Shown piece by piece: positions 10,514-22,194 of a stretch of 64,000 nucleotides of DNA (positions are counted from its first letter, which is position 1; each line of letters begins with the position of its first letter). The DNA comes from Ophiocordyceps camponoti-saundersi (nom. inval.) (taxonomy: Eukaryota; Ascomycota; Sordariomycetes; Hypocreales; Ophiocordycipitaceae). The DNA lies in the NCBI GenBank assembly GCA_003339415.1, contig PDHQ01000008.1, forward strand, positions 186,001-250,000, given 5' to 3'. Both the position numbers and the translations under genes were made by a program. The notes below the pieces were generated by a model. It searched no databases. It was given only the letters and a program-made list of their open reading frames with translations, and was not told where the DNA came from.

Positions 10514-12155
10514 CTAAAGCGGCATATAGAACCCAAACCGATTCAACGGATCATATCTCCTCTTCAGCTCCCTCAGCTTCGAAATCCTCGCCTCATCCCT
10601 CCCATACACCTCCTCCAGCGACTCGTGGCCCTGCGCGTAATTTAGATACGAGTGGTGCGGCACATCCCCTGTCCTCGTCGCATTCTGTATCCTGTTCCCA
10701 AAATCACGAGCCTTGGCCAGCTTGGTTCGATCGTCGCCTCGCCAGGTGAGACTAGCTGCCAACAGCAGGCCGTAACGCCTCTCCTCGGGAGCCACCGCGT
10801 TTGCAGAGTCCGGCACGTCCCGCACGGCCTTGTTGCCGTAAGACTGGAGAAGAATCCGGGAAGAGGAAAAGGTATCGTCGACGAGGAGTTCCGACAGGAG
10901 ATCGAGGCTGGTTCGCATCGCCGCCGCGTCCCATCGGTTGAGAGAGCTGGGGAATCCCATCATGTTCTGGCTGGTATCGGACGACTTCGCTTCAGCTCCA
11001 GACAACTGAACTTGCTCCCATGTCAAGTTCTCCACCGTCGAGTCCTTCGTCGGCTCCAGCCTGCGGAAGGCCTCCCTGAACTTGGCCATGATAGGTGTGT
11101 TGCCCTCGGACGTGATCCTTAGCAAGATGACGAGCTGAGGATTTGCCTTTTAGCGTCATGAGCAGCAGACATTGCAGAGGGAAAACACGCACATGATGAC
11201 GGTCAACTTCATCATCCCGCCGCATCTCCCCCCATAGGCTCAACAACCCCCGGTCCTCATAACCATCTTCCAACTCGTTCCACATTTCGACAATCTTCTC
11301 GAGCTTTTCGTGACCGAAGATGAGCCTGGTAACGGTCCAAAGCCCTCGAGCGTCATACGCCTTGACATCGAAGCTGGTGACGATACCAAAGTTATGTCCA
11401 GCGCCGCGGATGCCCCAAAAGAGATCAGCATTCTCCCTCGCCGAGGCCGTCACGACACTTCCGTCGGCCAAAACAACTCTCGCCGAGACCAGGTTGTCGG
11501 CAGCAAAGCCATGCTGTGCTTGGAGCAAGCTATGTCCGCCACCGAGGAGCGGCCCAATAACCGAAACGCCGGGGCAGATGCCCGTCACTTGGAAAAAAAG
11601 GCCCGTCAGGCTACAACGGCGATCCTTTTCACAGCCGGATGAAGCTCACCTGCCCGCTTGCCCTGGGCGAACATTGCAGCGGTGATTTCGCGTTGCAGCG
11701 TACCGCCGCTGACGTTGGCCGTCTTACCGTCCGGGCTCAGCCAGGTGTGGTTCATCTTGCGCATGTTAATCTGGATCCCGGCCTGGAGCCGATTCAGGGT
11801 CGAGAGCCAACCGTGGCCCCCAGAAACGGCGAGAAAGGGCATGCGATGCCGGTTCGCGTACTGGATCTGTAAAACTCAGTATGCGTCTGAGCTAGGCAGA
11901 GAGGCTTCAGGCTACCGTCCGCTGCACATCACTTTCACTTCTAGCTTCAACGATGGCCACATAACCGGGAGAGATGCGAGGATAGGCATTTCGTTCTAGT
12001 AGCGGTGCGGCCGCGGCCGAGGAAGATAATAAGACGGTCGCTCCCTCAGACAACAGAGGACTCAGGCCCCTCACGATGGAGTCAGTCGGAGAGGCGAAAA
12101 CCCAGGCCCAAGCCGTAGCCAAGTGAAGAAATGAAGAAATGGTGATGAACGTCAT
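10514..12155 (-). CDS. Secreted BBE-like FAD-dependent oxidoreductase
   Basis: Exons are 12155-11916, 11866-11650, 11587-11193 and 11134-10514 (490 aa), with introns of 49-62 bp. A signal peptide (MTFITISSFLHLATAWAWVF) is followed by a PCMH-type FAD domain. PFLAVSGGHGW carries the His, and VTGICPGVSVIGPLLGGGHS carries the Cys, that in the berberine-bridge-enzyme family hold FAD bicovalently. ADNLVSARVVLADGSVV and LFWGIRGAGHNFGIVTSF are further FAD-binding landmarks. The C-terminus has the BBE block SYLNYAQGHESLEEVYG and ends with RRYDPLNRFGFYMP. Such enzymes oxidise alcohols, sugars or alkaloid-like substrates outside the cell or in the secretory route. The substrate is unknown. It has no biosynthetic-cluster neighbours. 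Confidence 0.88.
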
Positions 12156-12443
12156 GTCCGAGTGATGTGTCGGTAACGACAGCAACTCGAGCCTGAGCAG
12201 GGACAGAAGGATAGCATCACGTATGTATGTCACAAGTGGAAAAGAGGGAAAATGTCGAGCACTGCCGTAATAGGCTGAAATCGCGTCTTTCGAGCCGTCT
12301 CTTATCTGGATGTAACGCCGACTATATTGGCGCCTTCTCATCTATAGGTAGGCACATAGACGTCATGTAAGCCGAGCAGCTCGCCGCTCAACGTAGCTCA
12401 ACAAACAGTTTTGCTACCCCCCTCAAGTCTTACCACTCTGGTG

Positions 12444-13073
12444 TCACGAAGTGAGGGGCCGCTCTCGCTCCCACCACGGCAGTCGACCGAATTTCCGAAA
12501 CGGATAGATGACATGTGTCACCCTGCCGGTGAGCAGTCTCATAGACACGGGCCCGAAAGTGTTGCTGTCGCGGCTGGTCCCCGGCGGACCATCGCCTTCA
12601 ACCCATACGTGACCTTGCGGCACCCTCTGCAGCGGGAATTGATACGGCGGCTTCGTCTGCACCACATCGCCCGGCAGTGCTACTACCCGCTTCACCAACA
12701 CCGACTCCGGATCGTACGGGCTCCTAAAGACCGACGATGTCAGAGTAGTTCTCGTCAGCCACCCAACAGGTGGAAAGTAATAAACTCACCTCAAGGTAAC
12801 GACCATCCCCCTCTTGAGCCCGTTCAGGGGGTTCCACTTGCAATTGAGAACCAGGTCCCTTCGCAGCGTCGTGCCCCAGTCCGAATTGAGCAGCGGATGC
12901 ATTGACGGTCCGTCGATCAGGGTGAGCTCAGCCACGTGCAAGTTGAACCAGATCATCAACGGGATCCACGAGGCGAAGCCCAAGAGCTGTAGCATGGCTG
13001 TCCGAGCATCGCCAAGGCGCGAATTCCATGGCCAAGGACGCCTAAACCGCGCCCAGCGCGTCTTGAGAGCCAT
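12444..13073 (-). CDS. IMP2: Mitochondrial inner membrane protease subunit IMP2
   Basis: Exons are 13073-12790 and 12723-12444 (187 aa). The 66-bp intron splits an Arg codon. This is an S26 (signal peptidase I) family Ser/Lys protease. One transmembrane helix lies at about residues 28-45 (LQLLGFASWIPLMIWF). The catalytic Ser is in LIDGPSMHPLL and the catalytic Lys in VLVKRVVALPGD. A GHVWVEGD block and the NTFGPV(S) segment complete the fold. Imp1/Imp2 remove sorting signals in the intermembrane space; the GPSMHP box and size favour Imp2. It is convergent with no gene nearby, and its upstream neighbour is eIF2-alpha in the same orientation. Confidence 0.88.
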
Positions 13074-13417
13074 AGACTGCGCCCCGTAGCTGAGCGTTGT
13101 ATCCGTAGTCGGCTCGCGCGTCTAAAGAAGCTCACAGGCCATATCCAGGAGGGTTCTAGCCCAGCTCGCGAGGAAAAAGGAAAATCCCGATCCTGGATCT
13201 GTCACGTGCCACCCGACAGCTCCCCTTATACCAGGTAGGCGTCTACAACCACACCGACGTGCTATGCGTATATATAGATAGATGGGTAGGTAGGTTATAT
13301 TTAGGCCGACGGTCTCCCTCTACCTACTTCAAGTGGAAGAGACACTGCTTCTTCCGTGCTTGAACCACTGTCAAACATAGGTAATTACAGCAGCCGTCTC
13401 GAAAGAACAGATCCTCC

Positions 13418-14543
13418 TCAAATCGTCTCCGGAATGTTCTCGTCGCTCTCGCTCACACTCTCGTCGCCGCTCACCTCGGCGTTTTCTCTCTCTCTCTTCT
13501 CCATCAACGCCTGCAACTCGGCGTCGTCGCTCTCCGTCACCGCCTTAGGCTCCATCTTGACCGTCAGGTGGCCTCCCGCGGCCTCGATGCTCTTCCGGAT
13601 GTCCCCGATGGCCTCTTCGAGACGGGCGATGCCCAGGTTCTTGTCGAGACAGGTGCTGGTGAGCACGTACAGAGGCGGCGAAACGAGCTTGACCTTGACC
13701 TCGGTGCCCGTAGACTTCTCGCCCTCTTCCGGGTTGCCCGCCTCGGCCGTCCGTAGCGCCGTCTTGACGGCGTCGATGCCGTCGTAGCCGAAGCACGTCA
13801 CTTCAATATCTGAGCGGACCTTGATCTTCTGAGGGGTAAGGCGCTTGCTGATGTAGAGCTTTAGCTCGTCGCTGACGGGCTGGCTGGGGAACGTAATGTC
13901 GTTCCACACCTCGGGATTGCTGTCACCTGTTAAAATTGTGCCGTGAACGTTGACACAGCAAGAGAAACTCACGTAATGGACAATTTGAAGGCGTCAATCG
14001 CATGGCCAAATCTTCGGTTGAGCGGCCACGCGATCGTCTCGTACAAAGTCTCGATCGGCGTCTGTGTCTTCTCTGCTACGTGTCGCATGATCAGGTGTAC
14101 CGTCTTGCTCTTGTTATACCGCTCTTCGCACTTGACCATATCCTCAGGCGAAACTCGTCGTTTCGAAAGGTCGATGTAACCTGTGGATGTCAGAATGGCC
14201 TCTCGGGGGCCGAGTATTTCAGAGACCAAGAAGAAAAGAAAACACCCACCCTTCTCCTTGTCGACTCGAAGTACCACCACCACCTCGTTACGGCCGACAC
14301 GAATGAGCTTCTGAATGGAGCGGATACGTCTTCGCGAAAGCTCTGACAACAGGATCATGCCATCGATGTTGTCGTACTCGAGCAGCTTCACGTAGGCGCC
14401 CATTTCGGCGATCTGCACAGTAGGTCAGACTGGTTTGTAGAGGGCGGGCAGCACAGGCGACCGACCTGTTTCACTATGACCATAACATAGCTATCGATCT
14501 CCGGGTACTTCTCCTCATAGAAGCGACAGTTTGTTAACGACAT
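13418..14543 (-). CDS. SUI2: Translation initiation factor eIF2 alpha subunit
   Basis: Exons are 14543-14466, 14412-14250, 14180-13973 and 13919-13418 (316 aa). The S1 RNA-binding domain is encoded by the first two exons ([20 protein letters not shown] and [19 protein letters not shown]). The regulatory phosphorylation loop [13 protein letters not shown] is intact; Ser51 is the Ser before RRRIRS, the target of stress kinases such as Gcn2. The helical domain and the C-terminal alpha-beta domain ([21 protein letters not shown]) follow, then an acidic tail. The last intron must use the second AG (GACAG), because the first would create a stop. Length matches the family. It is divergent from BUB3, with about 435 bp between the starts. 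Confidence 0.95.
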
Positions 14544-14978
14544 CTTGACTGGTGACGACTTCAAATCAGACTTCGAATCAGTGAGCAGAGAGGAAAGCCG
14601 TGGCCGCGGGGTTGTTTCCCGAGTCGTCTCTCGACTAATCTGATCGATTCGGAGAAATTATGTGCATCTGTTTCGGGAAGGATTCCTTCAGGTGCTGACG
14701 CTATTCTGCAGTTGTTTCTGTCCGTCACAGTCGAGGTTGAAAAGCTGTGGTGAATGACGAGGAGTCAATTTTTCTTACGGCGCCTTTGCAGCGATGATAG
14801 GTGGTGGGGGGCTATTCGGTTGTGGCGTCGTGACGTGGCGGCGGCGAGATGTGGCTAAGCATGCCCTGCAATTCTCATCCGCGGAAATTACACGTGACTC
14901 CAGCTATCAGCATAGAGGCGAACATAATAAACACCAAGAAGACCATTCTTATCAGCCTCGTCATCACCGAGGCCAGCC
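14544..14978. other. Divergent promoter region eIF2-alpha / BUB3
   Basis: This 435-bp region separates the two start codons. No coding potential and no unambiguous core-promoter element is seen. Confidence 0.4.
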
Positions 14979-16214
14979 ATGGCTCCAGGCGGGTTCCCCT
15001 TCTCTACAACTTCGGAACTGATCATTGACACTCAGACTGCCATCAGCTACGCAGTACGAGCTCTCGCCGCCCCCGGGCGACGCCGTATCGTCACTGGCCT
15101 TCGCGCCCAGCTCCGTGACGAAGCTGCTCGTCGCGTCATGGGACAGAAAAGTGTACTTTTACGACATTGCAGGCGGCCCGGGCGAGACGCACTTGATCAA
15201 GACATATGGGCATCGAGCTCCGGTTCTAGACGTCTGCTTCGGCGCAAGCGATGACGAGGCCTTCAGTGCAGGTATGGACTGGGGGGTGAACCGGTGAGTA
15301 CACATCGTCATCCCTTCCAATGCTCGCGCTTTACAGCTGAACAGCTATCAGGATTAATCTCGAAAGTGGCGAGATGACTCCGCTGAGCAGACACAAGGCG
15401 CCAGTACGTTGTGTCGTATATAGCCGTGCACATGGTGAGTATCCCCCCTAAATCAAAATGGCCTCCTTCTCCATGCGCTGACCAGAGCTGTTGATAAAAA
15501 AAAGAGATTCTCGTCTCGGCCTCGTGGGATTCTACCCTGCACATTCACAACCTCAAAGACAGCACCAGCGAAGCCATCGAGATTCCCCTACCCGGCAAGC
15601 CCCATGCGCTGGCCGTTGGTCCCTCTAAAGTCGTGGTCGCAATGACAGGCCGAATCATCAACATCTACGACCTCGACGCCATGGTGTCCCTCTTCACCAC
15701 CAGCGGCAAGCCGGAGCTCAAACCATGGCAGCAGCGCGAATCATCCTTGCGCTTCCTCACTCGCGCAGTCTCCTGCATGCCCAACGATGCAGGCTACGCC
15801 ACCAGCAGCATTGAGGGCCGAGTCGCTGTCGAGTGGTTTGAAGACACTGACGAGTCTCAGGCTCGCAAGTTCGCCTTCAAATGTCACAGACAGCCCGCAG
15901 CCGACGGCGACGGCGACATCGTCTACCCGGTCAACGCCCTGGCTTTTCATGCCTTCCACGGTACCTTCGCGTCCGGCGGTGGAGATGGCACAGTCGCCCT
16001 TTGGGACGCCGTCGCCAAAAGGAGGCTCAAGCAGTATCAGAAATTCCCCAACAGTGTTGCTGCCTTGTGCTTTTCCAACGACGGAAAGTATCTCGCCGTC
16101 GGTGTTTGTCCCGGCTTTGAGAGTGGACAGGACGATTACTCCGGAGCCGGCCAGACGTCTGTTTTTGTCCGCGAGTTGGGAGATAATGAGGCCAAGGGTA
16201 AGGGCGCTAAGTGA
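14979..16214 (+). CDS. BUB3: Spindle checkpoint WD40 protein BUB3
   Basis: Best model has exons 14979-14992, 15036-15293, 15352-15434 and 15505-16214 (354 aa). WD40 blades are recognisable: YELSPPPGDAVSSLAF, LLVASWDRKVYFYDI, SAGMDWGVNRINLESGE, LVSASWDSTLHIHNL and FASGGGDGTVALWD. The Bub3-specific ATSSIEGRVAVEWF stretch, with GDIVYPVNALAFHAFHGTF after it, distinguishes Bub3 from Rae1. Bub3 binds GLEBS motifs of Bub1/BubR1 and docks them on kinetochores. The 5' end is the uncertain part: a 14-nt first exon and a 43-nt intron with a weak GTTCCC donor are needed to reach the conserved TQYELS start in frame. The remaining introns are ordinary. Confidence 0.88.
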
Positions 16215-16636
16215 TCATCAGGCCCATGTGGTTGTTCCTCGGCGTCGAGGCGGGCAGGGCAACATCGCTCATCATGCGGCATCACAGAGATGACTTGTGC
16301 AGGAGTTGTTGGAGAGCAAGAGTTTCGTTGAGTACCTAGATACCCCGACCATACAGCTCAATGCCAAGGATGGCGTCGAGGTTCTTGACCATCACCTGAT
16401 CCAACCGGTTCGTGCCTTGACGAACTGTAGCTACGTTTATCGACAGCGTGTTCCCTCTTGCCCTCCCAATGATTTTTTCCACTCACCATTCGTTTCTCCC
16501 GAACGGCTTCCAGTATTCAGTTGCTTCCCAGAGCTGAGGCACGTGCCTGTCCGGGAGCCAACGCCAGCGGTACAGTCGGGAGTGGGAACCCTATTTCCCT
16601 CCCGTCTGCGGCACGATGGGCTGCGAATATTGACCG
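16215..16636. other. Convergent intergenic region
   Basis: This separates BUB3 and the aldo-keto reductase tails. An open frame across it has no domain signature. Confidence 0.4.
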
Positions 16637-18012
16637 TCAGCAACTTGATGTTGGCCGCCTGGAAGAACGGAGGCGGGAAATTCTTACCGCGGCATCCTTC
16701 ACATAGTCAAACGCACCGGCCATGTTTAACAGCCAAACCTCACACTCGGACTGGGGAACGCCGCTAGGCCACAAAAAGTTATGAGGGAAGCCCAGTTCAA
16801 ACGTATTTACGCTCTCAATCTCCTTGATGTCATCCTCCGTCAATTGAATGGTCAGGGCCTCGATGTTCCCCTTGAGATGCTCGATCTTGCGACCGCCGAC
16901 GATGGGGAAGACGTAAGGGGTCTTGTGCATGACGTAGGCCAGGGCGATGCTGGTGATGACTGTGTTTTTGCGTCTGGCGACGGCCTCGAGCGCCTTGCTG
17001 GTTCTGAGGGCTTGCTCGGGATAGTCGGTCCTTCGGCCTTCGCCCGCTTGGCGCTGCGTTTCGCTCTTGAATTTGCCACCGCCTAGGGCACCCCAAGGTG
17101 CCAGGGCCATGCCCTCAGACTTGCACATCGGGATGATCTCTCGCTCGAAATCACGAAGTGCGGCAGACCAATTGCCTTGGTAGACGGAAAACTGGCGAAG
17201 GCCGTGATTGCGAGCGTACTCGTTGGCTTTGCTGCGACAACGGCGTTAGCCCGATCTCGGAGTATGAAGGAGGTCCTCTTTGAATACCTGACGACCCAGG
17301 CGGGAGTGTCGCTGACGCCCAGGTATAAAACCTTGCCGCTAACAACCAGATGATTGAGAGACTGCATGAGCTCAGGGATGGACGTGCTGTAGTCCCACCA
17401 ATGGACGTAAAGCAGATCAATATAGTCGGTCTGAAGCTTCTTGAGGCTCGCATTGACCGAGACGAGCATGCTCTTGGACCCATTGCCGGCGTAGTTGGCC
17501 ATGACGTTGGGAGCATTGGGACCAGCGATGTAGTTGGTGGTAAATTTGGTGGCGATGACTGTGGGTTGGCAAAAGCAGTGAGAGTTAGAGGGTTTATCTG
17601 ATAGTCGCAAGGCGTCAGAGAGTGATACCCATCTGTTCGCGGTTGCCGCGTTTCTTCATCCACTCCCCGATCCACGTCTCGGACTGCTGGAATTGGTAGT
17701 TATTTGCCGTGTCGATGAAGTTGCCTGTGTGAAAAGCGGGTGAGAGGCGTTACGGAAGCGGAAATGGGTAACAAACCTCCCTGGTCGTAGAAGAAGTCAA
17801 GAATGGCTTCAGTATTGGCCTGGTCGCAGGCACCCATCCAGTTCTTCCTGTTACCGGCAACATGAGCTTCAGCCATGCGGGCCAGGGCCATGAACACGCT
17901 ACCAGTTATCACCAAAGTTCATGGCGCCGAGACACAGCGGACTGACGCGGACGGCGGCTGTGGGCGAGAGCAAGCGGTACCGTGCCAAGGGTGACTTGGG
18001 AGGCGGCGCCAT
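16637..18012 (-). CDS. Aldo-keto reductase, aryl-alcohol dehydrogenase / norsolorinic-acid-reductase-like
   Basis: Exons are 18012-17903, 17847-17777, 17724-17629, 17558-17288 and 17231-16637 (380 aa), with introns of 52-70 bp and all joins in frame. Family blocks are [39 protein letters not shown] (catalytic Asp and Tyr region), [33 protein letters not shown] (catalytic His in VHWW) and [20 protein letters not shown] near the NADPH site. This AKR9-type group reduces aromatic aldehydes or quinones with NADPH. Members occur in aflatoxin-type clusters, but most are stand-alone, as here. The last about 20 residues after FDYVKD are Arg/Ser-rich and may be a local extension. Confidence 0.88.
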
Positions 18013-19035
18013 TGGAAGAACATCGTCGTACATGGTGGGCAGACGATCTTTGGGTGTGCGTAGGAGGAAGGTTTAGAGGGAGGGCAGAGGGGGAGGTGAG
18101 AGTGAAGAGTAAGAAGAAGCAGGAGGAGGAGGAGTAGTTGAAAGAGAAGGAGACGTCGGGTATAATGCAGGGTTTTTATCTGCCACCTTCCCTGCCAAAA
18201 CAATCGCCCGGGTTGATCGTTCTGACATAGGCAGGTAAGTAGGAAGGAGGCGTTCAGTTAGAGGAAGAGACCGCCTTGCCTAACTCGGATAGCTCCCGGC
18301 CGGAGAGTACGGAGTTTAGAGTCCGGGGGTCCGAGATGTTCCCCGGCGCGGGAGCAACCGAGTTCAGTTCAGGGACTGGCCATGCGAGTATGTTTATTCA
18401 CTCCAGTCAGGTCGTACGTGGCCGTTTGTACAGACTTGAAGAGTACCTAGGCATTCACACACATAAGTCATTGTTGCCAACGCCAGTCCTCAACTCAGGG
18501 GTTAAGCGAAGCTTTCTCTGCTCTCCGGATTCAGACGGGGCCGTTACGGTTCGAATAATACGCCATGAAGACCTATAACACTATGCCTGCCCAAATAAAA
18601 AGAGAACGATTAGGAAGAGGAAAAGGGTGTTGAGCATATCTCGTCGCTTACAAGTCCTTGAAGCCTATGGCGAACCTTAGTTTAGGGGTAAAGCAAAGCT
18701 TACTCAGCTCCGAAGCTAAGGATCCGGGCGGGCCCGGGCATAGTCCGAAGATGACCTAGATAGTACCTTTGCAGAGATATCTCAGATTTTCTTAACATTT
18801 CTTCGAAATTTATTCGGAACGGAAAGTATGTAAAGACAGCTGTAGAACCATAAACCTGTAATCCTGTTACAATACCCGCCATGGAATAGAGGCGCTGAAG
18901 CAACTGCTGTATCGGCTTCAGCAACGGCCAGGGTTGACGGTGATTATATGAATGTACCATTAGCACAGTTACTACACACACCCCACCAAGAGCATCTACC
19001 AGCGCCCATTTTCTCTTGCCAGGCCAGGTCTGGCA
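18013..19035. other. Gene-free region with possible decayed repeats
   Basis: Two stretches (about 18490-18550 and 18655-18740) share a loose pattern of a short tract ending in GGGGTTAAGCGAAGCTT or GGGGTAAAGCAAAGCTT, followed by a C-rich GGATCC-like tail. This would fit diverged copies of an old repeat. No open gene is supported. Confidence 0.3.
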
Positions 19036-21267
19036 ATGGCATCGCCGCGTCTGATTCCCTCCAACGCCGTCATCCACGCACTGCGCGGCATCCTGCTGAC
19101 CACCTCGTGTGCCTTCGTCCTAGTCGCCGAAGAGCGACGTCGTCGTCTCTACACTGCTTATGCTATCGTCGAGAACGCCCGGAGACTGCACCATGTCCGC
19201 CAATGCCTTGCTTGTCCGGAGTCCGAGTCTGAGGCTGTGCCGTCAACCTCTCGTCGCCGTCGTCGCCATAAGACGCACAAGACGGCGGTGACGTCGGATC
19301 CCGATACGACCGAGACAACCCCTGCAACTGAGCGGAAGACCTCTACATCGAAGCGGAAGCCCGCGCCCTTGAGCTGCAGTGCCAAGCGGCCACATCATCA
19401 TTCACCTTCAACCATACGTCCATTCTCAAGCTTAAGCTCGCAGCAACCCGTAAAAGAGACATCACTGGCTATAACTGCTGCAAGTGCTTCTTCAAGAGAT
19501 GCTTTAAACGCCATCGAGACCGCCAAGGCTTTCCTCTCCGGTCATGGAACAATAGGAATGACCTACTACGACGATGCTCTCACCTCACTCCTTCAACTGC
19601 GTTATCACCTCGCATCGCCCTCACAAAGCCCATCAACATCTGCCGAGAGCATCCAGCTGGCGGCCACCATCCTCAAAAGCATGTCGGCCTTGGGCCCGGC
19701 TCCCCCTGATGCCAGTTCCGTTCTCATGCGCACCGGAGCCAAGCTCCTCCGGATCGCCCTTCGGCTTCGAGACGAAGAAGCTGCCACAAGCATGGTCGAT
19801 TCGCTGCTCTTGCTATGTCGGAATCCGCTTCGCGTCTTCAACGCCATCACCGACACCATGGAGAAGGGGGGATCGACAAAGTACATGGAACATGCGCTTG
19901 AAATCTTGACATCGGCTGCGAGAAAGCTGGCGCCGAGGGACTGTACCGTTATTCAGAAGATGCTTGTGCAGCAGAAACGATCTCCAGCAGGTTTCCAAGG
20001 TACCAAGCGGTTCTACGAGGCTATGCTCATTGCGGGATTGTTCGATCGACATAAGCTCTGGACGACGACGGAGTACGAGATTCGGATTTGCATGATTGTT
20101 ATGGCTATCCAGGAGGGCGCCCAGGATCTCGTCCGCTCCGAAATGTTGGCGCTTCAAGCCTTATCCCCGGATGCCCACGACGCCGACATGAAACTGCATA
20201 TGAGCGTCGCTGTCTGGGAGGCCATGACATATCAGTGGGAGTCGGCATTTGGCCGAATTCGAAAGCTGGAGCGTCTAGTCTATTCGGATTGCCGAGAGTT
20301 TCAGAAGCTCGTGCGCCAGGTGATCGACTTGTTCGTCCGGCTAGGCCCAGAGGAGCATGTCGATCCTGTCGTGCGCGGCTTTGTTGCGAGGTATCGCATG
20401 CGGCTGAGATACAAATGGGTTGATCGAATCCTCGACCGTCACGGCCAGCGCCGCGATGAAGCGATGATGCTGTCATGGCTCCAGTTTTGCAGCGAAAACG
20501 GATTGCTGATGAGTGACTTTGTTTGTAAGAAGTTCCTCGCCAAGTGCCGTGAGTATTGGTGCTTCTCCAACAAGGCATTGAAGCGGCTGCAAAGCCGGCT
20601 GGATCAGGTCAGGCGCGAGCATGCAGAGAAGAACGTTGAGGCAACAGGGGCACACTCGGGCGTGATAACAACTGTCGACAAGGCACGCAAACTCCGCGGC
20701 CGAGGGGGCTTGCTACCGGCTCTCATGGCACAAATTGATGCTGGGGTAGACCCGGATATAGTCATCATGCATGCTCTGAAAAGGGTCAATGACGTCCATG
20801 ATGTCCTCTTCAACAAGGCTGCACGGGCTCTCGCGGCTAGCGGCAACCTCCAGGCGGCAGCCGACCTCTGTGAGGCGGCGGCGAAGGTGAAAGGCAAGGG
20901 ACACCCGCTCTACAACCGGTACATTTTCACCAACCTCGTATTCTCCTACACGGTTCTTTTGCGATACCAATCGCTAGGCCGGTTGCTGGATGACTTTCAG
21001 TCCGAGGTGCTGTGGTGGCGCGGTGGAGACGTGGTGAAGGCGGCGCTCAAGTACGCGATGCGGGTGACGGCTATGCGCACGGCTGACGCGGGCGAGGACT
21101 CGCGGCAGGCGGCGGAGCACAGGCAGGCGCTCTACCGGCTGGCCGGCGCGCTGGGGCACGTCAAGCTGTGTAGAGCGAACAATGAGCAACGGAGGCGGTT
21201 GTCGGACGGGCTGGTGGCAATTGTGAAGACGGCGGTCGTGAAAGAGGCGGCGGCGGGAGGTGGTTGA
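19036..21267 (+). CDS. Large conserved protein, possibly organellar helical-repeat type, function unknown
   Basis: 743 aa, no intron needed. Residues about 12-30 form one hydrophobic segment (ALRGILLTTSCAFVLVA) followed at once by ERRRR, which could be a membrane anchor or organelle signal. Residues about 65-155 are Ser/Thr/Arg-rich and disordered. From about 160 on the protein is almost entirely alpha-helical in character, with repeated hydrophobic pairs as in PPR/TPR-like proteins (AKAFLSGHGTIGMTYYDDAL, LLRIALRLRDEEAATSMVDS, AARALAASGNLQAAADLCEA). I do not recognise a named family. A mitochondrial RNA-related role is a guess from architecture only. The C-terminal 60 residues switch to higher GC. 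Confidence 0.78.
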   Translation: MASPRLIPSNAVIHALRGILLTTSCAFVLVAEERRRRLYTAYAIVENARRLHHVRQCLACPESESEAVPSTSRRRRRHKTHKTAVTSDPDTTETTPATERKTSTSKRKPAPLSCSAKRPHHHSPSTIRPFSSLSSQQPVKETSLAITAASASSRDALNAIETAKAFLSGHGTIGMTYYDDALTSLLQLRYHLASPSQSPSTSAESIQLAATILKSMSALGPAPPDASSVLMRTGAKLLRIALRLRDEEAATSMVDSLLLLCRNPLRVFNAITDTMEKGGSTKYMEHALEILTSAARKLAPRDCTVIQKMLVQQKRSPAGFQGTKRFYEAMLIAGLFDRHKLWTTTEYEIRICMIVMAIQEGAQDLVRSEMLALQALSPDAHDADMKLHMSVAVWEAMTYQWESAFGRIRKLERLVYSDCREFQKLVRQVIDLFVRLGPEEHVDPVVRGFVARYRMRLRYKWVDRILDRHGQRRDEAMMLSWLQFCSENGLLMSDFVCKKFLAKCREYWCFSNKALKRLQSRLDQVRREHAEKNVEATGAHSGVITTVDKARKLRGRGGLLPALMAQIDAGVDPDIVIMHALKRVNDVHDVLFNKAARALAASGNLQAAADLCEAAAKVKGKGHPLYNRYIFTNLVFSYTVLLRYQSLGRLLDDFQSEVLWWRGGDVVKAALKYAMRVTAMRTADAGEDSRQAAEHRQALYRLAGALGHVKLCRANNEQRRRLSDGLVAIVKTAVVKEAAAGGG

Positions 21268-22194
21268 TGCTTCTTTTATTCATCTAGTATACATGGAAGC
21301 TGAGAGATGGACTCTTTCTACGACACATGGACTCTCTGCGGATACATACATAGAGGCCCAATTGCGGTATTTATAGAGGGTTTGATAGTCGTGTCTCTGT
21401 TTGGCAGGTATCTGGAAAAGGGGGACTCCCTGTTGACTGGGAATAGGTAAGGAGGTGAACAGTTGAGCAAAGATGAACTCTGTCTAGGTACGGATACACT
21501 GTGAGCAACGACGTGGTAACTCTCGTCAGAACTGTGACACAGATGAAGTGCCAGCCGCCTCGGTTCTTCGTCTCACCGATTCGGCGAATAGAACGTTGTT
21601 CCATGCCCTTGTTTGTTTGTTAGTTGGCAGGGATGCCGTTATTATCCAATGCCAGGGGTCCCGTAAGCTCAACCTCGGTGAGTGGGGATTCCGGTGAACC
21701 GTATCGACACGTGCTACCTAGGTATTACTTGCTTTCATCCTCATTAACATGTGCATATACAGTGCAAAGAGTGAGTAAGATAAACACACTGTGTGAACAT
21801 AGGTGGGATGAGTGCATGATCTGATAATCCGCGTATCGCTCAAAGCGGCGCACGCAGCGTGGAGAAATTCTTGCGGATAATAGCAGGGTAAACACAGTGC
21901 TAAAGTAGCTCACGGCTACTCTTATATTTAGAGCAGGAGGTCCTTCTAAGGGGAAGAGATAGCCGTGACGATTTTACACCGTCTGTCACTGTGCTGTATT
22001 ATGCTGGGAGGACCTACATACCTATACAGACGTACCCAACCAACATACCCCTTGCGTCCGCCCGTCGTCCGTCGTCTTCGCCTCGTCTAGCTTTTGAGAC
22101 AGAAGCAACATCCCTCGAGGCGTAATGGCCTGAGAGTCGTTCTTTAATCCGACAAGCAAAGAAAAGAAAAACAAAGGATACACTCGTACAAACG
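21268..22194. other. Gene-free region
   Basis: AT-richer intergenic DNA between the 743-aa gene and ERG1. It holds only short, unsupported open frames. Confidence 0.4.

Noticed and set aside
10514..18012. Possible secondary-metabolite cluster (BBE-like oxidase, aldo-keto reductase)
   Set aside because: No PKS, NRPS, terpene synthase or cluster regulator lies between or near, and the interval is filled with eIF2-alpha, BUB3 and IMP2.
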